DNA from: Rhizobium indicum
GTDB taxonomy: Bacteria > Pseudomonadota > Alphaproteobacteria > Rhizobiales > Rhizobiaceae
DNA: 64,000 nt
NCBI RefSeq assembly: GCF_005862305.2
Contig: NZ_CP054021.1
Coordinates: 2,170,001-2,234,000 of the forward strand
Reading direction: 5' to 3'
The notes under the pieces were generated by a model. The model made no database searches, was not told the origin of the DNA, and saw only the letters and a list, made by a program, of their open reading frames with translations. Numbering within the stretch: the first letter of the stretch is position 1; each line of letters opens with the position of its first letter. Made by a program: the position numbers and the translations under genes. This document shows, one piece after another, positions 17,141-25,792 of this stretch.

Positions 17141-18418
17141 TTAGTGGCTTTCCGGCAGGCCGGCACCGACGCTGTCGCCGACCGAACCGACAGTATTGTT
17201 CATCGACTGGCCGAGACGCTTCAGCTGGGCATCGTAATTGCGCCGGGTGCGCGGATCGAAGATCGCAATCGGCGTGCTGACAGCAACACTGACAGCACTT
17301 CCGGCAGTCTGGGCAGCGCCCATCGCCACCGCACCGACGGCCTCGCCGAGCCCGACATTGGAATCAGTGATCGTCTGGCCGGCAATCAGCCGGTCGCCGA
17401 TCAGCTTCACCACCTCGGGGCTTTCGGCGAACTTGCCGTGGTTCAGCCGGTCGCCGCCCTTGAGCTTGGTGAGATCGAGCACGGTGATGCCGGCCGCCTC
17501 GAGCTTGCTGCGGTAAGGCTCGACGGAAGGATCGATCTGGCCGAGCCGGTCGACATTGCCGGAGATGCGCCGCGACAGCGCCAGAGCCCGATCGTCCTGC
17601 GAGACGAAGATGGTGAAGTGCGGCTTTTCCTTGCCGAGGCTGGCGAACTGGCGCCCGAAGACATCGACATCGAGATCCGGCGAAGCGAGGATGACATTGT
17701 TGATCTTCGGTGCGACGTGGCCGTTGCGGATCGCCATCTGCCTGAGCGCTTCGACCGTCAGCCACGTGCCCATCGAATGCGCCATGATGGTGATGTCGCT
17801 GACAGCCGGATTGGCGGCGGTGCGGGTGAGCAACTCCTCCAGCGCGTCGCGGGAATAGTTGGTGCTTTCCTTGTCGTAATTATAATCGAAGATGCTGCCG
17901 CGCGACGGCCAAGTGAAGACGACGGGCGCGACGTCGGCATGCGAATCGTGGACGATCTGCGCAAAGCGGTAGACGGCGTCCTCATAACGATTGTTGAATC
18001 CGTGCACGAAGACGAGCACCCGGCGGCTCTTCGGCATATGGGTCTGCAGCCAGGTCTCGCCGGCTCGCTCGCCTTCCAGCGGATCGACCGAAACGGTGAC
18101 GAAATTGCGCAACGGATCGGCCGGCAGACGGCTTGGCCATTGCACCTGGCCGACCTTGCGATTGGCTTCCGGCGGGATCGAGACGTCGACGGCATTGACG
18201 GCGAGCCCGGTGCCGCGTTCGCCGGAGAAAAGCACGGCGGGATTGTCGTCGGCAGCGCGCGTCGTCGCGACGAGCAGGTCGACCTTGGAGGTGCCAGGGG
18301 CCGCGGTGCCAGCCGCCTGCATGACACCGACCGGCCTACCGCCGCAGCCGGAAAGCACCATCGTTGCAACCAGAAGACCTGTCAGAGCCGCGGGCAAGCC
18401 GCGTCTTTTGCCGATCAT
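17141..18418 (-). CDS. Alpha/beta-hydrolase lipoprotein (DUF900 type)
   Basis: This 425-residue protein starts with a lipoprotein signal (MIGKRRGLPAALTGLL, then LSGC as the lipobox at about residue 23), so it is probably anchored to a membrane on the periplasmic side. The hydrolase core has VLVFVHGFNN (oxyanion region), the nucleophile in MAHSMG, and the later ASPDLD acid and GDRLNHG segments, matching the DUF900 group of esterase-like proteins. I chose the ATG at 18418; an open extension to 18679 would run through the sRNA terminator. The substrate is unknown. Confidence 0.8.
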   Translation of the reverse strand: MIGKRRGLPAALTGLLVATMVLSGCGGRPVGVMQAAGTAAPGTSKVDLLVATTRAADDNPAVLFSGERGTGLAVNAVDVSIPPEANRKVGQVQWPSRLPADPLRNFVTVSVDPLEGERAGETWLQTHMPKSRRVLVFVHGFNNRYEDAVYRFAQIVHDSHADVAPVVFTWPSRGSIFDYNYDKESTNYSRDALEELLTRTAANPAVSDITIMAHSMGTWLTVEALRQMAIRNGHVAPKINNVILASPDLDVDVFGRQFASLGKEKPHFTIFVSQDDRALALSRRISGNVDRLGQIDPSVEPYRSKLEAAGITVLDLTKLKGGDRLNHGKFAESPEVVKLIGDRLIAGQTITDSNVGLGEAVGAVAMGAAQTAGSAVSVAVSTPIAIFDPRTRRNYDAQLKRLGQSMNNTVGSVGDSVGAGLPESH

Positions 18419-18623
18419 GACCAAACTCCAATCGGTTCCCGCACCGGACAGGCGGCGCCCGTTCAAATAGTCCGACGAGGCTTGCCGAGTCAAACCGCGG
18501 GAGGTGGAAGCCTTTGTTTTGCGCAATCCCTCGTGAAAACCGCAGGACCGGCGTTGCCCGGATCGGCAATTGATCGATTTCGACTTGAGGGGAAGAGACT
18601 TGGTGGGGAAAGACTTGGGGGGA

Positions 18624-18745
18624 AAGAAAAAAGCCCGACGCGGGAGGAGGTGCGCCGGGCTCTTGATCCTGACTGACAACTGGGAGGAGGAGTGTTGTCA
18701 GTCCGATGTAAGAGCGCTGGGAGGAGGAGTGCGCTGCTTACGAAG
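18624..18745 (-). ncRNA. Three-hairpin anti-Shine-Dalgarno sRNA (alpha-r14-like)
   Basis: On the minus strand three hairpins follow one another, each presenting CCTCCTCCC in its loop. Stems are at 18708-18741, 18672-18702 (9-bp perfect arms) and 18633-18660. The last is followed by TTTTTTC and serves as a Rho-independent terminator. Loops complementary to GGAGG ribosome sites are the hallmark of the rhizobial alpha-r14 sRNA family, which acts in trans on mRNAs. A candidate promoter (TACTAT at -10) lies just upstream near 18752. Family membership is by motif recognition; the ends are approximate. Confidence 0.78.
18633..18660 (-). terminator. Rho-independent terminator of the anti-SD sRNA
   Basis: A GCCCGRCGC-type stem with the CCTCCTCCC loop, followed on the minus strand by a run of six T. 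The loop motif is thus part of the terminator itself. Confidence 0.8.
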
Positions 18746-18912
18746 ATAGTAATAGCCAATTCTTTTGATTCGGAATAGCGAAAATACCGCAATGCAGCAA
18801 TGCGCTGGACGCAAGGCTTGCCCTCAAAATAACAGGTCACCGCCTCATTTTGCAGCATGTTTGACCAGATGGTCAAATTTATGCCGAAATTTGCGGCCTC
18901 GGCCTGGGGAAC

Positions 18913-19080
18913 TGCCCCTCATCCGGCTGCCGCCACCTTCTCCCCGTAAACGGGGAGAAGGGACATGTCGCGGCCTCTCGATTCCCTCTTATCCCCGTGG
19001 CCTACCCGTTCCTCGCCAACCTGTCGCAGGGCACGTCCCCTCGCCCCGTTTTTACGGGGAGAGGGTTAGGGTGAGGGGCA
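18913..19080. repeat. RIME-type intergenic mosaic element
   Basis: The element opens with TGCCCCTCATCCGGCTGCC and closes with GGTGAGGGGCA, an outer inverted repeat. Inside are two hairpins: an 11-bp perfect one (CCTTCTCCCCG at 18936-18946 and its complement at 18951-18961) and one around CGCCCCGT/ACGGGG near 19042-19063. The sequence is the familiar rhizobial RIME1 type. It lies between the sRNA promoter region and the aldo/keto reductase. Confidence 0.82.
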
Positions 19081-19116
19081 GCCATCGGCACGGACATCTC
19101 TCGCCGGTTTGCCCCG

Positions 19117-19998
19117 TCAAACAGCCTTGAAGACCTTGCTGCCCTCGGCGTCGAGGGCGGAGAATTCCTCGTTTGAGAGGGTGATGTCGACGGCCGCGAC
19201 GTTTTCCTCAAGATGCTTGACCTTGGAGGTGCCGGGGATCGGCAGCATGACCGGGCTGCGCTTCAGCACCCAGGCGAGCGCGATCTGGCTGGGTGCTGCA
19301 TTGTGCTTTTTGGCGATCGTATCGAGCAGTGAGCCGGGCTTGGCGAGGTCGCCGGCGGCGAGCGGATACCACGGGATGAAGCCGATATTGTGCTTGGCGC
19401 AATAGTCGAGCACATCCTCGCTGGTGCGGTCGACGAGATTGTAGCGGTTCTGGACGGTCGCGACCTTGAAGTGCTTCGAGGCGGCCTCGATGTCGGCAAC
19501 GGATACTTCGCTCAGACCCGCATGGCGGATGAGGCCGGTATCGAGCAGCGATTTGATCGCATCGAACTGTTCCTTGGCCGGCACCTTCTGATCGATCCGA
19601 TGCAATTGCCAGAGATCGATCTGCTCGACGCCGAGATTGCGCAGGCTCTTATGCGCCTGCTGGATCAGGTATTCCGGACGGCCGACGGGCAGCCAGATAT
19701 CGGGACCGTGGCGGGTCAGCCCGCCCTTGGTGGCGATGACCGACTTGCCGCCATACGGATGCAGGGCTTCCTTGATCAGCCACTCGGAGACATCAGGGCC
19801 GTAGGAATCGGCCGTATCGATGAAGTTGACGCCGAGTTCCGGCAGGCGCTTCAGCGTACGGATGGATTCGGCATGATCGGAAGGCTCGCCCCAGATGCCC
19901 TTGCCGGTGACGCGCATGGCGCCGAAACCGAGACGATTGATCTCGATATCGCCGCCGATCTTGAAGGTGCCTGACTTTGCTGCGTTGTAACTGGACAT
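19117..19998 (-). CDS. Aldo/keto reductase
   Basis: This 293-residue TIM-barrel NADPH-dependent oxidoreductase has the catalytic tetrad: Asp and Tyr in FIDTADSYG, Lys in VIATKGG and His in LWQLHRID. The C-terminal [14 protein letters not shown] is the NADPH-binding segment. The ATG at 19998 has GAGAGGAAAG upstream and is preferred over an ATG eight codons earlier. No partner gene is obvious; the upstream TetR gene is transcribed in the same direction but 309 bases away. Confidence 0.9.
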   Translation of the reverse strand: MSSYNAAKSGTFKIGGDIEINRLGFGAMRVTGKGIWGEPSDHAESIRTLKRLPELGVNFIDTADSYGPDVSEWLIKEALHPYGGKSVIATKGGLTRHGPDIWLPVGRPEYLIQQAHKSLRNLGVEQIDLWQLHRIDQKVPAKEQFDAIKSLLDTGLIRHAGLSEVSVADIEAASKHFKVATVQNRYNLVDRTSEDVLDYCAKHNIGFIPWYPLAAGDLAKPGSLLDTIAKKHNAAPSQIALAWVLKRSPVMLPIPGTSKVKHLEENVAAVDITLSNEEFSALDAEGSKVFKAV

Positions 19999-20307
19999 GG
20001 TCTTTCCTCTCTTATCAATCAATCATTGAAATCGGTGGAACGGTCGGAGGCGGTTCAACAGCCGCGGCACGAATGCCGAGGCTTTCGGAGATACCTTCGA
20101 GCGCGAATGTCTGCCCTGATCGAAAGCGATGCCCGGCATGGTGATGATCCGCCTATCGAGGGGATCATCAGAATGTGGCCGCTGCGACGCTTGCAGATAT
20201 AGGAAGGCCCGGTTCCGATAACAGGGCCTGATGACAGGGATGAGCGGAAACATTGACATCGAGCCGATGTCGTTGAAAGTGCGCACGGCGGCGCAGGCGG
20301 TCCCGCG

Positions 20308-20943
20308 TCAACGCCTGGTCTTTGCCTCGTCGCCGAATTCCGCCAGCATCTTCCAGAGGTCGGTGAAAATCTCCCGGGCGAAATCCTGCGGCGAAGCACT
20401 TGGCGGGCGCTGCTGCCAGAGCTCAGCCCCGACGCGCAGCGCACCGATGACGATGGCCGCAAGGACGCGCATGCGGGGCCGTTCAAGCGGATCACCTCCC
20501 TTGCGCAGCAGCAGCGCCTCGGCGAGCTTATGTTCGAGCTTGGCATATTTCAGCTGGTCGCGGGCCTTCAGCGCCGGCGTGCGATGGATGAGGTCCCCAC
20601 GCGCCAGACCAGGCTCGTCGACGGAAGCGATGACGGTTGCGGTGATCGCCGCCTCGACCGCCGCGACGGAGGATTCGTCCGCCGGCCTTGCAGCGATTGC
20701 TGCCATCAGGCGATCGGCGAAGGCATCCTGCCAGGCGAAGACAACCTCTTCCTTGGAGGGGAAATAATCGAAGAAACTGCGTTTGGAGACATCGGCCGCC
20801 TCGGTGATGTCCTCGATCGTCGTGGCCTCGAAGCCGCGCTGCAGGAAGAGGGTCATCGCCGCCTGCTCGATGCGCTCGCGCGTCTGCCGCCGCTTGCGTT
20901 CCCGCCTGCCTTCGGTCGTTTCCGTCCGCTTGTTCTCAGCCAT
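20308..20943 (-). CDS. TetR-family transcriptional regulator
   Basis: This 211-residue protein has a basic N-terminus (RRERKRRQTRERI) and a TetR helix-turn-helix at about residues 25-70 (FEATTIEDITEAADVSKRSFF). The C-terminal domain (EIFTDLWKMLAEFG) is of the TetR_C_17-like type. It follows the methyltransferase-like gene after 19 bases and is likely co-transcribed, so it may autoregulate and control that gene. The inducer is unknown. Confidence 0.87.
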   Translation of the reverse strand: MAENKRTETTEGRRERKRRQTRERIEQAAMTLFLQRGFEATTIEDITEAADVSKRSFFDYFPSKEEVVFAWQDAFADRLMAAIAARPADESSVAAVEAAITATVIASVDEPGLARGDLIHRTPALKARDQLKYAKLEHKLAEALLLRKGGDPLERPRMRVLAAIVIGALRVGAELWQQRPPSASPQDFAREIFTDLWKMLAEFGDEAKTRR

Positions 20944-20962
20944 GCAGGCCCGGCATCATCAT

Positions 20963-21634
20963 TCAGCCGCCGGTTTCGTTGGAAAAGGCGGCGACATTGT
21001 CGATGTCAGCCGCGCTTTCCCGATAGCTGAAGCGCTCGCGCGACAGTTCCAGCGGCTTGCGGCGCGAAATCCGGTAGACGGAGGCCGGCGGCAAGTTGCG
21101 CACCGTGCCGCCGATACGCACCGCCTTCAGGCCGAGACGGTCGAGGATCGGCCGCGGCACCGGGCAGCGCGGGCCATAGGTAAACTGATAAACGGCCCCG
21201 CCCGGCCGCATATAGGCGAAGGCACCGGCCAGGATCGAGGCGATCTTGCGCGGCGACATGGAGAGCAGCGGCAGGCCGCTGACAACGGCGCCGACCGGTT
21301 CGCCTTCGAAAATATCGGCATGGGCGAGATGGGCGGCATCCATCTGCAACACACGGGCCGTTGGAAAGCGCGCCTGCAGCGATGAGATGAATTCCGGACC
21401 GTACTCGATCAGGGTCAGATCCGCTTCGCTGACCCCGCGCGCCAGCAGCGCTCGGGTGAAGACGCCGGTTCCCGGGCCGAGCTCGATGATCGGCCCGTCG
21501 AGTGCGGCAATTTCACTGGTCATGATCCTGGCAAGCGAATCCCCCGACGGCGCGATAGCCGCGACCCGAAGCGGGTTGCTGACCCAGGAGCGGAAAAAAT
21601 GCAGGAAATCCGAGCATGCGGCCTTTGCAGTCAT
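20963..21634 (-). CDS. Phospholipid N-methyltransferase-like SAM-dependent methyltransferase
   Basis: This 223-residue class I methyltransferase resembles rhizobial PmtA-like proteins, which methylate phosphatidylethanolamine toward phosphatidylcholine at the inner membrane. An amphipathic N-terminus (DFLHFFRSWVSNP) precedes motif I (IIELGPGTGVFT, about residues 50-61); the acidic residue in LIEYGPEF, DAAHL and SGLPLLSM follow. The start at 21634 is chosen over an upstream frame extension. It forms an operon with the TetR gene. A frameshifted relative lies at 10495-10685. Activity on a phospholipid is inferred from family only. Confidence 0.78.
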   Translation of the reverse strand: MTAKAACSDFLHFFRSWVSNPLRVAAIAPSGDSLARIMTSEIAALDGPIIELGPGTGVFTRALLARGVSEADLTLIEYGPEFISSLQARFPTARVLQMDAAHLAHADIFEGEPVGAVVSGLPLLSMSPRKIASILAGAFAYMRPGGAVYQFTYGPRCPVPRPILDRLGLKAVRIGGTVRNLPPASVYRISRRKPLELSRERFSYRESAADIDNVAAFSNETGG

Positions 21635-21965
21635 GACTATCCCACCCGTCTGAAATTCGATTGATTGTGAAAAGCGACCATCGCGGCGAGCATGGCAATT
21701 CCAAGGCAGAGGCGTCAATCGCTCGTCGCTGCGGCTTTTCGCAACACCCACCGTCAACAGCTTGCTGATTTTGTACTTATTGCATTTTTGCATTCGATGC
21801 AACATCGTACGAACGACAATTGGGGAAGCACATGCCGTATCCGGCTGGCAAGGCCGAGGATGGCGCCGAGGGAAAAGCGAGGTCTGCTAACAAACTGAGG
21901 GCGGCTCGGAGGCCGCCCTTCAGCTCAGACGGGCCGCTCGCGATGGCGAACGGCCGAGCGTTTCG
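21635..21965. other. Non-coding gap with a terminator at its right end
   Basis: No convincing gene here. A GC hairpin at about 21898-21920 (AGGGCGGC / GCCGCCCT) followed on the minus strand by CAGTTTG is the likely terminator of the small secreted protein gene that ends at 21966. The central part is AT-richer and presumably carries the promoter of the methyltransferase operon. Confidence 0.5.
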
Positions 21966-22268
21966 TCAGTAGTTGCAGCTGGAGCTGCTCGTCGGGTTGA
22001 AGCCGAGCTTGCAATCCATGTTGAGCGGCTTCTTCGGGTTCATCATATAATGTGTCGAGCCCCTGGTTTCCGAGGCGCGCTCGCCGATCGAACCGGTCGT
22101 GCGCCTGTCGTGCTCAACCGTGGTTTCTTGGCTCGCAACCGGACGCTCGGCTGCGCCCTGCTCTGTTGCACTCGACTGGAGGGGAGCTGCCGTGGCCGAG
22201 AAGGCCGAAAGGCCGAGGATTGCGCCGAAGGCAGCGGCCATCAGGCCATTCTTGAAAGTCGTGGTCAT
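21966..22268 (-). CDS. Small secreted hypothetical protein
   Basis: This 100-residue protein has a signal peptide (MTTTFKNGLMAAAFGAIL, cleavage probably after ATAA). The mature part is polar with a Thr/Ser/Glu-rich stretch and a C-terminal MDCKLGFNPTSSSSCNY that offers two cysteines. The ATG at 22268 has AAGGAGAC upstream. It resembles small rhizobial exported proteins of unknown function; the neighbour at 22423 is similar in build (TTGSI segment in both). Confidence 0.7.
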   Translation of the reverse strand: MTTTFKNGLMAAAFGAILGLSAFSATAAPLQSSATEQGAAERPVASQETTVEHDRRTTGSIGERASETRGSTHYMMNPKKPLNMDCKLGFNPTSSSSCNY

Positions 22269-22383
22269 AATCGTCTCCTTGGGAGGATTCGGGGAATTTA
22301 CGCCCCGGAGTTAGGAAGGCGATCTGTCACATACTACGGCGCCAAAGCAGAGGTCACGGACATGTGAGCGGCGGCCCGATTAA

Positions 22384-22412
22384 GAAAAAGGCGGCTCATC
22401 GCCGCCTTTTTC
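22384..22412. terminator. Bidirectional terminator hairpin
   Basis: Perfect 12-bp arms (GAAAAAGGCGGC and its complement) with a 5-base loop; T runs follow on both strands. It ends the minus-strand secreted protein gene at 22423. Confidence 0.85.
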
Positions 22413-22422
22413 ATTTGCCGGC

Positions 22423-22794
22423 TCAATAGCCGTTATCGCAAGGCATGCTGCCGGGGCCGATCGATCCGGAAAACGTAGGGTTGCACATTTCCGGGGCTGC
22501 CGGCCTGTTCACCGGCGCGCGGACGATGGAGCCCGTAGTGCCGGCCTCGACGCCGAAGGCGGCAAGCGGATACCAGTAGCCATCGGAATGGCGGCGGGTG
22601 CCGGGGTGCTCCGTGCGAAAGCCCTGATAGCCATGCCATGACCCGGCATGTGGTTTATATTGCACCATTTTTACATCCGAGACAGCGGGCGGCCGAGCCG
22701 TCTGAACGGGTGCTGCCTGCGCGGGGATGATCGACGTGAGGGCGAGAAGGGCGCCGAGCGCGGCGGTGGATGGGCCAAGTCTGAACATCTTCAT
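22423..22794 (-). CDS. Small secreted hypothetical protein
   Basis: This 123-residue protein has a signal peptide (MKMFRLGPSTAALGALLAL, cleavage likely after AQA). The mature part contains aromatic residues around SWHGYQGFR and DGYWYPLAAFG, and a TTGSIVRAP segment like the TTGSI of its neighbour. Two cysteines near the C-terminus (MCNP, MPCDNGY) could pair. AGGAGGG precedes the start. The function is unknown; the pair 21966/22423 looks like a small family of exported proteins. Confidence 0.7.
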   Translation of the reverse strand: MKMFRLGPSTAALGALLALTSIIPAQAAPVQTARPPAVSDVKMVQYKPHAGSWHGYQGFRTEHPGTRRHSDGYWYPLAAFGVEAGTTGSIVRAPVNRPAAPEMCNPTFSGSIGPGSMPCDNGY

Positions 22795-22983
22795 GATAAA
22801 CCCTCCTTATGGATTTATCTCGGAAGAATGCCTTTCAGACGAGCGGAGTTCCATGGCTCACACGCAATTCCAAAACTCGTGATTGCAGGCGATCCGGCGT
22901 GACTAAATCGCCAAAAAACGTGAAAAGTCGCGATTAGGAAAGGGCTCAAACAGCGCTGGTGACGAAACGTGAATTCTCTGTTC

Positions 22984-23304
22984 TCAATTCGCGTATAATG
23001 TCCGGTAGCCCTGGCCGGAGAGGCAGGCGACATATTGCCGATGGGCGGCGGCGCGCGCTATCGTTTCGGCCTCAAGCTCATCGGCCTGAGCATATCCGGT
23101 CAGTTGGGCGCGCAGCTGATACTGCTTCCTCGCCTCATCATACATGGCGTTGCCGTCGGTCATGCAAAGGCCGTGCGCAACGACCGGCGGATTGACCGGC
23201 ACGCCGACCGCCAGGAGCACGGGATCATTGGCATGGTCGATGCAGCCGCCAAGGGCCGTCATCATCGCCAGGGCAGCCAGAGCCCGAAAAATTCCCACCG
23301 CCAT
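22984..23304 (-). CDS. Small predicted lipoprotein
   Basis: This 106-residue protein starts at the ATG at 23304, which has GGAGGAAT just upstream; the longer open frame to 23415 lacks this. The hydrophobic leader ends in TALGGC, a lipobox. The mature part has PVVAHGLCMTDGNAMYDEARKQY and ends in CLSGQGYRTLYAN. A cysteine pair may form a disulfide. Similar lipoproteins of unknown role are common in rhizobia. Confidence 0.7.
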   Translation of the reverse strand: MAVGIFRALAALAMMTALGGCIDHANDPVLLAVGVPVNPPVVAHGLCMTDGNAMYDEARKQYQLRAQLTGYAQADELEAETIARAAAHRQYVACLSGQGYRTLYAN

Positions 23305-23503
23305 GCATTCCTCCGGCTGAAGCGCCTTAAAGATCATCAGACCTGCGGATACATCAGGAAGGTTGCGCGAAACTAGGCTGACGGCTTGCCCGCCAATCCC
23401 GACCGGACGCACCACCTGACCAGAGATGCTTAAAATATTGCTAAAATATTATATTAATGCTTACTTGTAGTCGTAAACGCTAATCTTTCGGGAGGGAAAG
23501 ATT

Positions 23504-24205
23504 ATGGCTTCGCCGTGGGTAAACGACGCGCTCTCGCACGCACAATCAGCATTTTCCAGCAAGACTGATACAAATATCCTTGAGGTCGGGGGCGGCTCCC
23601 GCACGCATATCCCCTTGAAAGGTGCGCGATATACCGTTGTCGACATCTCCAAGGAGCAACTCGAAAAGAACCAGGACGCCGCTGAGAGGATCCTGGGCGA
23701 TGCTCAAACCATCGACTATGGAGATCGTCACTTCGACGCCTGCGTCTTCTGGGACGTCCTCGAACATTTGGAAAGCCCGCGCTCTGCCTTGTTGAGAGCC
23801 CATGATACCCTGTCTCCCGGTGGTCTGGTGTTCGTCAAGGGTCCGATCCTGAATTCAGCCAAGGGGATATTCACCGACCTCACGCCATGGTGGACACACG
23901 TCTTGTTCTATCGCTACGTTCTCAGGCAGAAAAACGCCGGAAAGCCGGGCTATGCCCCGTTCCGCGTCGAGCATGCCGCAGAGGCATCCCATTCGGAGAT
24001 TGCCGGGACATTGAAAGACCTCGGGATGGATGTCGTCTTTGTCGGCGAATATGTGTCGACGCAGGTGCATGCGCTCAAGGATAGAATTCCCCCGCTTTAC
24101 TGGCTCTATGAAGCTTTCGGTCTTGTGCTTCGCACGGTTTCGGCCGGGAAGATCGGGGGTCGGGAGACGGAGTTCCTGATCGTGGCAAAGTGCCTTCGAC
24201 AGTAA
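23504..24205 (+). CDS. Class I SAM-dependent methyltransferase
   Basis: This 233-residue Methyltransf_11-type protein has motif I NILEVGGGSRTH at about residues 24-35, the acidic residue in YTVVDIS, post-motif DAQTIDYGDRHFDAC and the post-II VLEHLESPRSALLRAHDTL. The substrate is not evident; the C-terminal helix-rich part (YWLYEAFGLVL) suggests membrane-proximal or lipid/small-molecule methylation. GGGAGGGAAAG precedes the ATG. It stands alone behind an AT-rich promoter region containing two TAAAATATT repeats. Confidence 0.82.
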   Translation: MASPWVNDALSHAQSAFSSKTDTNILEVGGGSRTHIPLKGARYTVVDISKEQLEKNQDAAERILGDAQTIDYGDRHFDACVFWDVLEHLESPRSALLRAHDTLSPGGLVFVKGPILNSAKGIFTDLTPWWTHVLFYRYVLRQKNAGKPGYAPFRVEHAAEASHSEIAGTLKDLGMDVVFVGEYVSTQVHALKDRIPPLYWLYEAFGLVLRTVSAGKIGGRETEFLIVAKCLRQ

Positions 24206-24228
24206 CTCCACCAGAATCTATATAGCAC

Positions 24229-24345
24229 TTCGGAATCCCGAAATTGGTTGGGGCATTGAAATCATTCAGCGTTTCTCCCTGTCGACAACTCACGAAGCGC
24301 GGCGGATTTCGGAATCCCGAAGCGGGGGGATTTCGGGATTCCGAA
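24229..24345. repeat. Three copies of a TTCGGAATCCCGAA motif
   Basis: TTCGGAATCCCGAA is at 24229-24242 and 24308-24321; its exact reverse complement TTCGGGATTCCGAA is at 24332-24345. The last two lie in the 3' end of the winged-helix-like gene and the first lies beyond its stop. They encode the repeated RNPEI / RDSEI tail. Confidence 0.75.
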
Positions 24346-24877
24346 GTGGGGTTTTTTTCTTTCTGCCGACGCGCCCGCGTTTGTCGGCGGCGATCTTTCG
24401 GTCGGTCTCGGACCATTTCCGGCACCTTTCCGCTGTGCATCGCTTCCACTCGTCGGTGGGTGGCGCACCTTCATGGTCACCGACAAAGGTCAGCGTGAAC
24501 CGGTTGGGATGCGCGACGCCGCTGCCTGCCCGGCCGCGGCGAACTTTTATCAGCCCCTTATATTCAAGCTCATCGATCGCATCGGCTACATATTCCCCGG
24601 TCACGCCGTAAGATACGAACTGAGGATGGGTCACGATCAGCTTGCCGTTTTCCAAGGCGGCGTGGGCCGTGTGCTCGATGACGATGCGGAAGAAGGCGCG
24701 GCAGGCGTTCGCACTCAGGGTCGTGAAGGCCGGGGATTCCAGCAACTGAATGGTGAACCATTGCCAGCGAAGGCTGCCGTCGTCCGTGCCGCTCGGCGGA
24801 GCGGTATGCTTGCGCACCATCGCCCGCGACTTTCCCTGACTGGTTCGGCTTTTGTCGCGAGGGTTGAATTCCGCCAT
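24290..24877 (-). CDS. Winged-helix-like protein with repeat tail
   Basis: This 195-residue protein looks like a winged helix of the kind found in plasmid/phage replication initiators and small rhizobial genes. ALSANACRAFFRIVIEH-type helices (TLSANACRAFFRIVIEH) are followed by GVTGEYVADAIDELEYKGLI and a basic wing KVRRGRAG. The C-terminus becomes very basic (RGRVGRKKK) and ends in repeated NPEI/DSEI units that come from palindromic DNA repeats. It has no partner genes here. The start at 24877 has weak support, and DNA binding is inferred. Confidence 0.6.
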   Translation of the reverse strand: MAEFNPRDKSRTSQGKSRAMVRKHTAPPSGTDDGSLRWQWFTIQLLESPAFTTLSANACRAFFRIVIEHTAHAALENGKLIVTHPQFVSYGVTGEYVADAIDELEYKGLIKVRRGRAGSGVAHPNRFTLTFVGDHEGAPPTDEWKRCTAERCRKWSETDRKIAADKRGRVGRKKKTPLRNPEIPPLRDSEIRRAS

Positions 24878-25154
24878 CAGCCTCTCGCCCGTGTTGTCGG
24901 TCGGTATCCGCCCGCCCTCCCGAGCCTGTTGCGGGAACTCCGTTCATGCAGCGCGTGACGGCCAAAGCTCGTCCGCGCCATCACCTCATCTCTGAGAAAA
25001 AATTTGCTCAGCATCTAACAGTCCGTGGTTGCAATGGCGGCAAGCCTAGCGCAAGAACGATCCATGAACTAGGAAAATATTCTTAGTTATGATCTTCTGT
25101 TATCCGGTCCCTTCTGCTAGGATCGCTGCAGTGAATCTCGGGGGTAGAAGCGCG

Positions 25155-25580
25155 ATGCGAATAAGCGGTATGGGGGAGAAGAGCGTGGTCGTTTGCGTCC
25201 AGCGATTGTTGGCATTGATTTCGATCTTGCTGGGAAGCGCCGTGCAAGCCTTCCCCTGCGATCAGCCGATCATGATATCTAACTGGTCGTTCTGTGCGAT
25301 CGCCAACGTGACCGACGAGGGCGGTGACGCTGATTGGAAAGTCGTTCCTGCATGGACTCGCGAGAAAGCCATAAGCGCGTATTTCGGAAACGATCCGCGG
25401 CTCTTAGCAAACCACGGACTTTGCAACGCCAAATTCCATCGCGTTGTACTCTGCCAGCCGGGATGGCAAACGGGCAACCCGGATGAGTGCTCATATCTGG
25501 TTTGCAGCGGCTATTACTCATCCTTGTTCGGGAAGGAAGAAAGGGAAGCCTATGAGAGAGACCACCCGACCGCTCAATAG
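25155..25580 (+). CDS. Secreted hypothetical protein
   Basis: This 141-residue protein has a leader (LLALISILLGSAVQA) followed by a cysteine-rich mature part (FPCDQP, SFCAI, LCNAKF, LCQPGW, ECSYLVC). At least six cysteines suggest a disulfide-bonded periplasmic protein. Start choice among 25089, 25155 and 25170 is uncertain; I prefer 25155 for the length of the signal peptide. No domain is recognised. Confidence 0.6.
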   Translation: MRISGMGEKSVVVCVQRLLALISILLGSAVQAFPCDQPIMISNWSFCAIANVTDEGGDADWKVVPAWTREKAISAYFGNDPRLLANHGLCNAKFHRVVLCQPGWQTGNPDECSYLVCSGYYSSLFGKEEREAYERDHPTAQ

Positions 25581-25792
25581 TTTTTCGCTTCGCTGTCTTG
25601 GGGCACAGACTGGAGCGGCCGATGAGAAGTGCTTAACCTTGATCTCCCGATCTCGATCTTGAAAACCTGAAGCATTTTCGCGCATAACGATTATCGCAGC
25701 GTCGGCACTACCAATCCTCTTCATCGGCAAATATGCTCGCTGCCGGCAGCCGGAAGGCGCCGCAACCTTCAATGTTCAGGGGCCTTGCCAGC

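Noticed and set aside
17075..18676. A 533-codon plus-strand open frame over the hydrolase gene
   Set aside because: Antisense to a lipoprotein with lipobox and catalytic Ser motif; the frame even crosses the sRNA.
18419..18679. N-terminal extension of the hydrolase to 18679
   Set aside because: It would translate through the sRNA terminator; the ATG at 18418 gives a proper lipoprotein signal.
24229..24345. CRISPR-like array
   Set aside because: Only three short copies, two overlapping a coding region, no regular spacers and no cas genes.
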